From positions 1 to 38,469 of the forward strand of contig JANJXF010000089.1 in the NCBI GenBank assembly GCA_024709165.1: 38,469 nucleotides of DNA, in the 5' to 3' direction. The translations under genes and the position numbers were made by a program. Below, one piece after another: positions 26,616-33,367 of this stretch. The notes under the pieces are model-generated. The model was not told the DNA's origin. It saw nothing but the letters and a program-made list of their open reading frames with translations, and did no database searches. The DNA is from Thiobacillus sp. (GTDB taxonomy: Bacteria > Pseudomonadota > Gammaproteobacteria > Burkholderiales > Thiobacillaceae). Each line of letters begins with the position of its first letter. Position 1 is the first letter of the stretch.

Positions 26616-28753
26616 CAGAAATGTCCTTTCAGGATGAGTGTCAGGCTGCGTCCCGGCGCCTGGATTTCCCTGCCGGAAATGCCGTCCGCCAGGTGGTCAT
26701 GGTAGCCCTTGTCGAAGAGGTTGGTCAGCGCGGCGTCCAGGTCCAGGCCGGCCAGCGCGCCGACCTTGCCGAAGCCCCAGCCGGCGAACAGGTCGGCGGT
26801 GGCGTAGCCGGGCGTGGCGTTTTCCGTGCCGTTGCTGAACTTGACGGCGATGCGGTCCTGCTTCGCCACACCGCGCGCCTGGGCGCGCCAGCGCAGGCCG
26901 CGTTCTACCGGCCGGCCGAAGCCCAGGCGCAGTTCGGGGGCCGGCGTCTGGTAGAGCGGCTCGTCGTCCTGCTCGTTCTCGCCGCGCAGCCAGGTGAAGG
27001 CCGCGTCGAGTACGTGGCCGCCCACGGGCAGGCTGGCGCCGCCCTCGACGCCGTAGATCACCACTTTGTCGAGGTTTTCGGTCAGCTTGATCGGCAGGCC
27101 GGTGCCCGGATGCGTCGTTCCCGTGATGCGCCCGGCGATGAAGTCCTTGACCGTGGTGTGGAAGACCGCCGTGCGGTATTCGAGCCGGCCCGAACGGCCC
27201 TTGGCGCCCAGCTCGAACGAGGTGGAGAACTCCGGCTCCAGTTGCGGATTGCCCACCACGTAATAGCCGTCGCCGCGCGCCGAATCCTCGAAGCGCTCGC
27301 GCATGTCCGCCGCCCGGTAAGCCTGGCCGATGTTCACGTAGGGCTTGAAGGCGTCGGACAGGTCGTAGAGGCCGCCGACGGACCAGGAGACGGTGTTGTC
27401 GGTGTGCTGCAGGCCGGTGGTCTGGGCCGCGGGGCCGCTGCCTTTCTGGCGGGCGTCGCCGCTGATCCGGTCGTAACGCACACCGGCCAGAATCTGCATC
27501 GCGCCCAGGCTGAATTCGTCCTGCGCGAACAGGCCGGCGGAGGTCATCTCGCCGTCCGAGAACGGATCGTTGCGCACGTTGTTGTTGAAGGCCGGCGCGT
27601 TGGTGTCCATGTAGCGCTCGGGGTCGCCGGTCATCTTCCAGGCGTCGAGACCGAGGGTCAGGATGTGCGCGTCGGCCGGGGCCGAGACGTAGGACGCGCG
27701 CACGCCGGTCGTGGTGAAGGTCACGTCGTTGCGCACGTAGTCGCGCCCCAGATTGGCTGTCCAGGCGCGAATCTGCCGGAACACCTCCTGCCGGTACAGC
27801 TCGGCGGACGCCCGCCCGCCGCCCAGATTGCCCTCGATGCCGATTTCGTACAGCTCACGCGATTGCTCCGGCGAATGCAGCGTCACCGTGCCGAGCAGCG
27901 GCGGAATGCCCGCCCCGCCCGGGTGGCCGCCGGTGCGCGCCGAACCGGGATACCAGACGTCGCGGTCGGCATGGCGCTGCAGATTCAGTTTCAGTTCCAC
28001 GCCGCCCAGCCGGTGGCGCGTCTTCAATAGCAGCGAGTCGGATGCGTAGCCGGTGTGGTCCACCATGCCGTCCGGCGCATCGTAATCGTCGACGTGACGG
28101 CCGGCGGCCCCCAGCACCAGGGCGTGATCCGCGTTGCCGTAGCGCCCGAGCAGCGCGCCGTTGAAGCCCGCGTCCGCGCTCGACAGGCCCAGGCTGAAAC
28201 GGCCGTCCCAGCCGGGCGTTTTTTTGAACGTCGCTTCCGGCGTGATCAGATTGATCACGCCACCCATCGCGCCGCTGCCGTACAGCACCGAGGTCGGCCC
28301 CTTCACCGCCTCGGCGCGGTCGAGCAGGCCCAGTTCCAGGAAGGACGCGATCGCACCCACCGGTTGCGCCGAGTTCACCCTGACGCCGTCCACCAGCACC
28401 ACCACACTCTCCTTCTTCAGGCCGCGCAGCACGGGGTTCTGTCCCCAGGCGCCGTCGCTGTGGACCGCCAGGCCGGGTTCGCCCCGGAACAGGCCGCCGC
28501 CGACGCCGCTGTCGCCGGGGCGGCCGAGCACTTCGATCGCGTTGGCGGTGGCTAGGGGGTCGGCGGCGTAGCCTTTCGCAGTGACGACCAGTTCGGGCAG
28601 GACGGTGGCGTCCGCCTGCGCCTGCGCCGGTATCGTCGCGGACGAAAGTATCAGCGCGAGAAGCGATACCGGCGCCCGGTACGCCAAATTGAATGGTGCT
28701 GGTGCAGGTTGCCTGGATGAAAGTGCGTTCGAGACGTGTGGGTCGGTTGCCAT
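26615..28753 (-). CDS. TonB-dependent outer-membrane receptor (ABC/NnrS-linked)
   Basis: A 712-residue receptor. The start at 28753 (MATDPHVSNALSS) follows an AGGAAT ribosome site; the open frame runs further but looks non-coding. An extended signal region ends near residue 48 (IPAQA). A TonB-box-like LPELVVTAKG and a plug domain with VLRGLKKESVVVLVDGVRVN follow, then a 22-strand-type barrel with GYYVVGNPQLEPEFS. The final residue is Phe, as in outer-membrane barrels. The plug and the YRAADMRERF region resemble haem or metal-complex receptors, but no certain ligand motif is seen. It heads an operon of five overlapping genes ending in nnrS. Part of its barrel (LRGENEQDDEPLYQTPAPEL) matches a receptor scrap just upstream. 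Confidence 0.92.
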   Translation of the reverse strand: MATDPHVSNALSSRQPAPAPFNLAYRAPVSLLALILSSATIPAQAQADATVLPELVVTAKGYAADPLATANAIEVLGRPGDSGVGGGLFRGEPGLAVHSDGAWGQNPVLRGLKKESVVVLVDGVRVNSAQPVGAIASFLELGLLDRAEAVKGPTSVLYGSGAMGGVINLITPEATFKKTPGWDGRFSLGLSSADAGFNGALLGRYGNADHALVLGAAGRHVDDYDAPDGMVDHTGYASDSLLLKTRHRLGGVELKLNLQRHADRDVWYPGSARTGGHPGGAGIPPLLGTVTLHSPEQSRELYEIGIEGNLGGGRASAELYRQEVFRQIRAWTANLGRDYVRNDVTFTTTGVRASYVSAPADAHILTLGLDAWKMTGDPERYMDTNAPAFNNNVRNDPFSDGEMTSAGLFAQDEFSLGAMQILAGVRYDRISGDARQKGSGPAAQTTGLQHTDNTVSWSVGGLYDLSDAFKPYVNIGQAYRAADMRERFEDSARGDGYYVVGNPQLEPEFSTSFELGAKGRSGRLEYRTAVFHTTVKDFIAGRITGTTHPGTGLPIKLTENLDKVVIYGVEGGASLPVGGHVLDAAFTWLRGENEQDDEPLYQTPAPELRLGFGRPVERGLRWRAQARGVAKQDRIAVKFSNGTENATPGYATADLFAGWGFGKVGALAGLDLDAALTNLFDKGYHDHLADGISGREIQAPGRSLTLILKGHF

Positions 28754-29138
28754 GATGAATTCCTGAAAAAATGAAATGAATGGATTAATTGGCTGGCTTG
28801 GGGTGGATGGGGTCGGGGCAAACGCTGGCCGGCACAAGGGGGCGTGATTTCGCGTCTGAACAGCTTCCCGGAATCGGCGACGTCTGTTCTTGACCGGGAC
28901 CAACTGTCGACGGGCCGTTTCACCCGGTGCGCCAGAATTATCTTTGCCATAGTCAATTGCAGATTTTTGTCCGGAATATTGCCTTCCCACTCGGGTACGC
29001 CGATGGCCGGATGCTCATGACAGACCTTGTGGGCAGGATTCTTCAAACCGATGCGCAGTGAGCGGCCCTTCGCCAAGTCAGAAAACGATGATTTGTGTGG
29101 CGGCACACATAGATTTCATGCGGGTTTCCTGCCAATTT
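28754..29138. other. Gene-free leader of the TonB receptor operon
   Basis: No reading frame here has convincing codon use. Open frames on the minus strand run through it but lack ribosome sites and family resemblance. The base composition is visibly less GC-rich than the coding DNA around 28920-28980. It should hold the promoter of the receptor operon. I looked for cobalamin, TPP and molybdenum-cofactor riboswitch landmarks and did not find a convincing set. Confidence 0.5.
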
Positions 29139-29414
29139 TTAGTGCCCAGGCTGGCGGCTCACGAGTAATTTCAGGTGGTGCCGAGATCGAGTGTGCCGAA
29201 TCCTGGCGTTTGGTCCCCCATGGCGTTGTGCGGGTGATGGGGCGGATGCGTTTGCTTCCATCTGTCCACGGTGCGGATCGGTAAATGAGGTCGGCCCTTC
29301 CCTGGTCAGCGACAGATCGTTGGCCGGCATCCGGTATAAGGGTTCGTTCTGGTCCTTGTTCTCTCCGCGTATCCGCGGCAACTTCAGCATCAGTCCTTGG
29401 TCGCTCCGTGTCAT
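29139..29414 (-). pseudogene. TonB receptor remnant
   Basis: A 91-codon frame whose residues about 14-35 (IRGENKDQNEPLYRMPANDL) align with LRGENEQDDEPLYQTPAPEL in the barrel of the intact receptor at 26615-28753. The remainder of the frame (ending SRQPGH) does not look like a receptor or any protein I know. The ATG overlaps the stop of the preceding ABM-like gene, which is probably chance. I read it as a scrap of a deleted haem-type receptor gene left beside the haem locus. A new small protein is possible but less likely. Confidence 0.6.
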
Positions 29415-29734
29415 GTCGCGTGTCTGTCAGTGCGTGGCTCGAATCCCTTCGCGCCTATGTTGGTGCGTATCGACTCGGCGAAGGCTTCGCGTTGCAGGCC
29501 CATGCCGTTCAGCATCCATACGCCGACCCAGGTGCGGGTGAAGCGCTCGAAGCTGGCTTGGCTGTCCCAGGCGAGTAGCAGGACGAAGGTGTCGTGCCGT
29601 TCACGCGGAGGAGTGAGCTCGCAGGAGACCAGACCGATCGCTTGCTGCAGCGAACCGCGCGCGGCGCGCCAGGCGTGCTGGAACTGGTCGCGATAGCGTG
29701 GCAGGACTGGAAAATGATAGGCGATGGCCAGCAT
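29411..29734 (-). CDS. Antibiotic-biosynthesis-monooxygenase-like (ABM) small protein
   Basis: A 107-residue protein with the dimeric alpha-beta barrel pattern of the ABM superfamily, seen in YHFPVLPRYRDQFQHAWRAA, the strand HDTFVLLLAW and FERFTRTWVGVWMLN. Members beside haem-uptake genes include IsdG-like haem-degrading enzymes and many of unknown role. The Asn/Trp/His set of IsdG cannot be confirmed here, so a haem-oxygenase function is only a possibility. The start shares one base with the stop of the shortened hmuS (TGATG). The last 10 or so residues (GFEPRTDRHAT) look atypical, as if the end were altered by the rearrangement that left the receptor scrap next to it. Confidence 0.7.
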   Translation of the reverse strand: MLAIAYHFPVLPRYRDQFQHAWRAARGSLQQAIGLVSCELTPPRERHDTFVLLLAWDSQASFERFTRTWVGVWMLNGMGLQREAFAESIRTNIGAKGFEPRTDRHAT

Positions 29735-30024
29735 CAGCGTGTCTCCATGCTTTCGGCCAGCATGCGCCAGCCGATGGTTTCGGGAATGCCTGGATTGTGC
29801 TTGCCGAAAAAGCAGGCGATGAATTCGCCCCGCGTGTCGAATAACTCGATCGAGGTGGCGCCGCCGTTTGTGGTGGGCTTCCGCACCAGCCAGCTGCGCT
29901 TCGGAGGTACGCCGAGCTTGTGTGCGGTCTCGCGGATGCGCAGCCGGTTCTGCGCGCTGACAGCATGCCAGGCGTTGCGTGGGGCCTGCGGCGAAGTCGT
30001 GTCCAAAGAGGACAGGGTGTTCAT
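29734..30024 (-). pseudogene. hmuS: hmuS/hemS-type haem-processing gene with large internal deletion
   Basis: A 96-codon frame. Its first part (NAWHAVSAQNRLRIRETAHK) resembles the start of HmuS/HemS proteins. From RSWLVRKPTTNGGATSIELF to the end it resembles the C-terminal tail of that family, for example the ESWITRKPTKDGFVTSLELF stretch of HemS as I recall it. Full-length family members have about 345 residues, so about 250 residues from the middle are missing. The reading frame is kept across the joint, which lies near LGVPPK. The haem-binding centre is lost, so normal activity is not expected. It lies in the Fur-type haem locus downstream of hemP. The start at 30024 is chosen by the match; the frame is open upstream without meaning. 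Confidence 0.75.
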
Positions 30025-30037
30025 GCGGATGTCTTTC

Positions 30038-30310
30038 TCAAATTCCGGACAAAGGACGATGCGCCGCCCCGGTTCTGCCGGTGCGTGGTGCCCCAGCCGG
30101 TGAGCGGCGCGCACGGGTGACGGCTCCGCGCGTTCGGTGTCGAGATCGTCGGCTGGGTTGCGGCAGGCTTCGCGCTGCACGGCACTGAGACTGTCGTGTT
30201 CGGCAGCACGTTCGAGCAGCAGACGGGCGGAGCGTGACCGGTTCGATGCGGCCATCGGGCAGATAAGCTTCGCAGGTGACCTCGGGGATCGTGTTGCCGA
30301 TCGCAATCAT
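30038..30310 (-). pseudogene. Possible peroxiredoxin-like N-terminal fragment
   Basis: An ATG at 30310 has a good AAAGGAG ribosome site. The first 27 codons look like a true protein (IGNTIPEVTCEAYLPDG, in the style of the N-terminus of Prx5-type peroxiredoxins, which begin with xIGxxIPxVT). After PVTL the frame turns into Arg/Pro/Ser-rich sequence with no active-site Cys motif, which suggests a frameshift or deletion. A switch to the +1 frame gives another open stretch but no recognised domain. The family call is tentative. Confidence 0.35.
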
Positions 30311-30407
30311 GACGGGCTCCTTTAATGCAGGATGGGACGTGAGATCGAAACGGGTGCATCGGTCGTGACCGCGCGCCATTCGAATGACAGCCGATGGCAG
30401 GCGTTGG

Positions 30408-30563
30408 TCAGACGGGACTGGATGCGCGGTCGCGTAACCAGGCGAGATGCTGTTTGATCATGCGGGCGAGCTTGCGGCAGCCGGTCTGCTGATAGCGTTG
30501 AATCAGCCAGAGCGTGGCGGCAATGACGATGTCGGTGGTGTCGTGCGGCTGGGGGGCGGGCAT
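30408..30563 (-). CDS. 51-residue protein of the haem locus
   Basis: A short gene with an AAGGAGA ribosome site six bases before the ATG. The product is one amphipathic, basic, probably all-helical protein: TDIVIAATLWLIQRYQQTGC followed by RKLARMIKQHLAWLRDRA. I do not recognise the family. It lies between hemP and the damaged hmuS, on the same strand, so it would be part of the Fur-controlled transcript. The Trp/His/Cys content of the helix might suit haem or metal contact, but that is a guess. It is supported by ribosome site, position and sensible composition only. Confidence 0.55.
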   Translation of the reverse strand: MPAPQPHDTTDIVIAATLWLIQRYQQTGCRKLARMIKQHLAWLRDRASSPV

Positions 30564-30659
30564 GCCAGTCTCCTTTGGTTACGGGGCTGGCTGGCGCGAA
30601 TGCGCGGGCGGGCGGGAATATCGGGGGTCTTGCGGCAGGCTGTGCGGCTGCCGAACGGT

Positions 30660-30875
30660 TTACTTGGTCAGGATCAGCTTGCCGTTCTTGGTGATGCGCA
30701 GGTGATAGTGCTCGTCGTTGTGCCTGATCAGTATTTCCTGGGCACCTTGGAATAAAACGGCCGTCGGGATGGGGCTCGACGGAAAATTCCGTTGTCCGGG
30801 TTGGACAGGAGAACGGATGGCGGAAGGTTTGGATGCGTGCATGGAAAACTTCTGTGCGACGGAATCGGGTGTCAT
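30660..30875 (-). CDS. hemP: Haem-uptake protein HemP
   Basis: A protein of up to 71 residues. Its C-terminal 30 residues (ILIRHNDEHYHLRITKNGKL, then ending ILTK) carry the HemP pattern, in which a short beta structure ends in KLILTK. HemP is found at the head of Fur-controlled haem-uptake operons, where in Burkholderia-type bacteria it is needed for expression of the haem receptor. Two starts are possible: 30875 (weak ribosome site) or 30842 (AGAAG upstream, 60 residues, closer to usual length). A Fur box lies 45 bp upstream of the first. Here the partner genes downstream are damaged, which leaves the role of HemP open. Confidence 0.85.
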   Translation of the reverse strand: MTPDSVAQKFSMHASKPSAIRSPVQPGQRNFPSSPIPTAVLFQGAQEILIRHNDEHYHLRITKNGKLILTK

Positions 30876-30919
30876 GGCGGGCTCGTGGTACGGGCGGGAT
30901 GAATTGATTTGCTACAAAT

Positions 30920-30938
30920 AATAATGATTCTCATTTAT
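30920..30938. promoter_or_regulatory. fur box: Fur box upstream of hemP
   Basis: AATAATGATTCTCATTTAT matches the classic 19-base Fur consensus at 14 positions and forms an imperfect dyad (AATAATGA facing TCATTTATT). It lies in a markedly AT-rich patch 45 bp before the hemP start. Iron-dependent repression of the haem locus is therefore expected. Confidence 0.8.
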
Positions 30939-30948
30939 TAGTCAAGGG

Positions 30949-31029
30949 GGCTATCGTGACAGTGACTCTCGCGATAGCCAGCCGCTGTCTCGTGACAGGG
31001 ACGGTGTGCGCCCCAGCTTTGGCGCGCAC
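30949..31029. repeat. Three adjacent hairpins between hemP and modG
   Basis: Three inverted repeats follow one another. GGCTATCG/CGATAGCC is at 30949-30979, CTGTC-TCGT-GACAG at 30985-30998, and GTGCGCCCC/GGCGCGCAC with one mismatch at 31006-31029. They start 16 bp after the modG stop on the minus strand. No long T-run follows any of them, so they are not standard terminators, but together they could stop or stabilise the modG transcript before the hemP promoter. Confidence 0.5.
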
Positions 31030-31044
31030 ATGCAGGGGGCGTGC

Positions 31045-31473
31045 CTAGATCCCGGTGGCGAGAATCACGTGGGAAGCCTTGATGATGGCGGAAGCGGGTA
31101 AGCCGACGTCGAGGCCGAGCGAAGCCACGCTTTCGTTGGTAATGATGGCGTTCACCGTCAGACCGCCGTCGGTCTGCAGGCTGACCTCGGTATTGACGGC
31201 GCCCTTCACCAGCCGACTGACCGTGCCGCGCAGATGATTGCGCGCACTGGTCTTGAGACCGGTGTCGTCGGTCAGCAGGATGACCCACGGCGCCTTGATC
31301 AGGGCCACCACCGGGCTGCCTTCGCGCAGGCCGAGCGCTCTCACGCTGCCGGCGGTGATCACGGAAACGACGCGGTCGCCGCTATCCAGGGTCACCTCCA
31401 CCTCGGCATTGACCGGGCCGGTGACGATGGCGGCGACCTTGCCTGCGAACTGATTGCGCGCACTGCTTTTCAT
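31045..31473 (-). CDS. modG: Molbindin with two Mop domains (ModG-like)
   Basis: A 142-residue protein made of two Mop (TOBE) domains. Each begins with the molybdate-site motif SARNQF or SARNHL (about residues 3-8 and 74-79), and the copies end in ALIKAPWVIL and AIIKASHVIL. The size is that of the Azotobacter ModG type, a cytoplasmic molybdate store or buffer. The start at 31473 follows a GAGGAG ribosome site; the longer open frame runs into the AT-rich regulatory region. It is divergent from modE, sharing an intergenic region with ModE-like boxes, so ModE control of modG is likely. Confidence 0.93.
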   Translation of the reverse strand: MKSSARNQFAGKVAAIVTGPVNAEVEVTLDSGDRVVSVITAGSVRALGLREGSPVVALIKAPWVILLTDDTGLKTSARNHLRGTVSRLVKGAVNTEVSLQTDGGLTVNAIITNESVASLGLDVGLPASAIIKASHVILATGI

Positions 31474-31512
31474 CCGGATTCTCCTCACATGATGGCGGGG
31501 ATCACACGACCC

Positions 31513-31531
31513 ACACTTGAAACGCAAGTGT
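31513..31531. repeat. Inverted repeat in the modG leader
   Basis: ACACTTG and CAAGTGT form a perfect seven-base dyad around AAACG, 40 bp upstream of the modG start. It may be an operator or a transcript hairpin. Its half-sites (ACTTG/CAAGT) also occur, turned the other way, before the small ModE paralogue at 35207. Confidence 0.4.
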
Positions 31532-31570
31532 AGCTGCGAAGCGGGGAGGCCGGGGCAAAAAATCGCATGG

Positions 31571-31592
31571 TTATGTAATAGATTACATATAT
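31571..31592. promoter_or_regulatory. ModE-like box 1 (modG/modE intergenic)
   Basis: The core is TTATGTAATAGATTACATAT, containing the perfect dyad TATGTAAT-AG-ATTACATA. Read as TTATGTA-N6-TACATAT it has the half-sites and six-base spacing of described ModE operators (GTTATAT-type arms). It lies 98 bp from the modG start and about 138 bp from the modE start. Confidence 0.65.
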
Positions 31593-31633
31593 ACATGCGC
31601 GGCAAAGCAATCCACATTACCCTGATTTGCACG

Positions 31634-31652
31634 GGTATATGCCATTGATAGC
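31634..31652 (-). promoter_or_regulatory. ModE-like box 2 (weaker, modG/modE intergenic)
   Basis: On the minus strand it reads GCTATCAATGGCATATACC. It shares GCTAT, then TGGCA, then an ATA run with the box at 35882-35904 in front of the second TonB receptor. It is less regular than box 1. It lies about 78 bp before the modE start. Confidence 0.4.
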
Positions 31653-31729
31653 CATGGTCCGTCTGTTCAAGCCCGCGTCGATATGGTGTAATGCCCCATA
31701 ATTTGATTCACCATGCAACGAGGTGGCAC

Positions 31730-32518
31730 ATGCATCTGGTTGGACGCATTCACCTGGATACCGACGAGGGGGTGTTGCTTGCAGGCCAGCGCGTGCATCT
31801 GCTGGAAGCCATCGAACGACACGGCTCGATCCAGAAGGCCGCGAAAGAAGTCGGGCTTTCTTACAAGTCCGCTTGGGAAGCCGTGAATTCGATGAACAAC
31901 CTGTGCGACCCGCCGCTGGTGCTCAGGGAGGTGGGGGGCCGACGTGGCGGCGGCAGCCGGCTCACCGAGCACGGTCGCAACATGGTCACGCTGTTCCGCG
32001 CGGTGGAGACGGAGTACCAGCACGCGCTGGACAGACTGGGCGGGGACCTGAGCGACCTGCGCAACTTCAACCGCCTACTCAACCGTTTTTCGATGAAGAC
32101 CAGTGCCCGCAACCAGTTCCACGGCACGATCACGGCCCTGATCCAGGAGCCCGTCAACTTCGAGGTCCGCCTGCGTCTCGACGACTGGAACGAGATCGTT
32201 GCCGTGGTCACAAACGAAAGCGCGGCGCACCTGGAGCTGCGTGTGGGCATGCCGATCCTGGCCCTGGTCAAGGCACCTTCCGTTCTGCTGCTCACCGATC
32301 CGCAGATCAGGATTTCCACCCGCAACAAGCTGTGGGGAACGGTGTACGACATCCGGCCCGGCCCGGTCAATGCCGAGGTCACCGTGGCCCTGCCCAGTGG
32401 CAAGACCGTCATCGCGGTGATCACGCGCGAGAGCTGCGATGATCTCGGCCTTGCGGCGGGAACGCCGGTGTGTGCCGCCTTCAAGTCCTCCAGCGTGATC
32501 CTCGCGGTCATGAACTGA
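31730..32518 (+). CDS. modE: Molybdate-dependent transcriptional regulator ModE
   Basis: A 262-residue protein, the same length as E. coli ModE. The start at 31730 follows GAGGTGG; an upstream in-frame ATG at 31691 lacks a site. The N-terminal winged helix (HTH about residues 33-56, GSIQKAAKEVGLSYKSAWEA) is followed by two Mop domains at about 123-188 and 196-260, beginning TSARNQFHG and STRNKLWG. With molybdate bound, ModE represses the transporter and activates some molybdenum-enzyme genes. It leads the modEABC run and is divergent from modG. The ModE-like boxes upstream suggest autoregulation. Confidence 0.96.
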   Translation: MHLVGRIHLDTDEGVLLAGQRVHLLEAIERHGSIQKAAKEVGLSYKSAWEAVNSMNNLCDPPLVLREVGGRRGGGSRLTEHGRNMVTLFRAVETEYQHALDRLGGDLSDLRNFNRLLNRFSMKTSARNQFHGTITALIQEPVNFEVRLRLDDWNEIVAVVTNESAAHLELRVGMPILALVKAPSVLLLTDPQIRISTRNKLWGTVYDIRPGPVNAEVTVALPSGKTVIAVITRESCDDLGLAAGTPVCAAFKSSSVILAVMN

Positions 32519-32554
32519 TTTTTTCATCCATCTTTCCCCCGTGAGGAACAATCC

Positions 32555-33304
32555 ATGAAGTTCACCCAACTCGGCTGCGTGGCGGGCCTGTGCCTGCTGG
32601 CCTTCCGTGTCGACGCCGGCGAGGTGCGCGCCGCGGTGGCGGCCAATTTCACCGTGCCGGTACAGAAGATCGCCGAGCAGTTCCAGGCCGATACGGGCCA
32701 CACCGTCAAGGCCAGCTACGGCTCTACCGGAAAGTTCTATTCTCAGATCAGGAATGGCGCGCCCTTCGACGTCCTGCTGGCGGCCGACGACACCACGCCG
32801 GAGAAACTCGGCAAGGAAGCACTGGGTGACCCGGCCAGCCGCTTCACCTACGCCATCGGCAAGCTGGTGCTGTGGAGCAAGAAACCCGGCTACGTCGACG
32901 CCCAGGGCCACGTCCTGCAAGGCAAGTTCGCCAGGCTCGCCATCGCCAATCCCCGGCTCGCACCCTACGGCGTCGCCGCCCAGGAAACCCTGGAAAGTCT
33001 GGGGCTGTGGGGTAGCCTCCAGGGCCGCATCGTCATGGGCGAAAGTATTTCCCAGACCCAGCAGTTCGCCGATACCGGCAATGCCGACATGGCCTTCATC
33101 GCGCTGTCGCAGACCCTCAAGGACGGCAGGACCATCGAGGGCTCCCAGTGGGTGGTGCCCAGGCATCTCTTCAACCCCATCCGCCAGGACGCCATCGTTC
33201 TTGCGACCGCGCAGGACAAGGACGCCACCGAGGCCTTCATGAAATACCTGAAGAGCGCCAAGGCCGTCGCCATCATCAAAAGCTTCGGCTACGATCTGCC
33301 GTAA
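32555..33304 (+). CDS. modA: Molybdate ABC transporter substrate-binding protein
   Basis: A 249-residue periplasmic binding protein with a signal peptide ending near residue 21 (FRVDA). It carries the molybdate-binding signature seen in ModA: AAVAANFTVP at the start of the mature part, YGSTGKFYSQIRNGAPFDVL, and LAPYGVAAQETL. It captures molybdate (and usually tungstate) in the periplasm for ModBC. The ribosome site GAGGAA precedes the ATG. It lies 36 bp after modE and is followed by modB after 63 bp, all on one strand. Confidence 0.95.
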   Translation: MKFTQLGCVAGLCLLAFRVDAGEVRAAVAANFTVPVQKIAEQFQADTGHTVKASYGSTGKFYSQIRNGAPFDVLLAADDTTPEKLGKEALGDPASRFTYAIGKLVLWSKKPGYVDAQGHVLQGKFARLAIANPRLAPYGVAAQETLESLGLWGSLQGRIVMGESISQTQQFADTGNADMAFIALSQTLKDGRTIEGSQWVVPRHLFNPIRQDAIVLATAQDKDATEAFMKYLKSAKAVAIIKSFGYDLP

Positions 33305-33367
33305 AGCGTTCGGCAGCCGCACCGCCCAGGGTGCCGCGGCCGTCGTGACCCGCCCAGTGCCGCACCG

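Noticed and set aside
28754-29138. Cobalamin or TPP riboswitch upstream of the first TonB receptor
   Set aside because: The region lacks the B12 box, GCCACTG-type and thi-box landmarks; partial resemblances are scattered and not in order.
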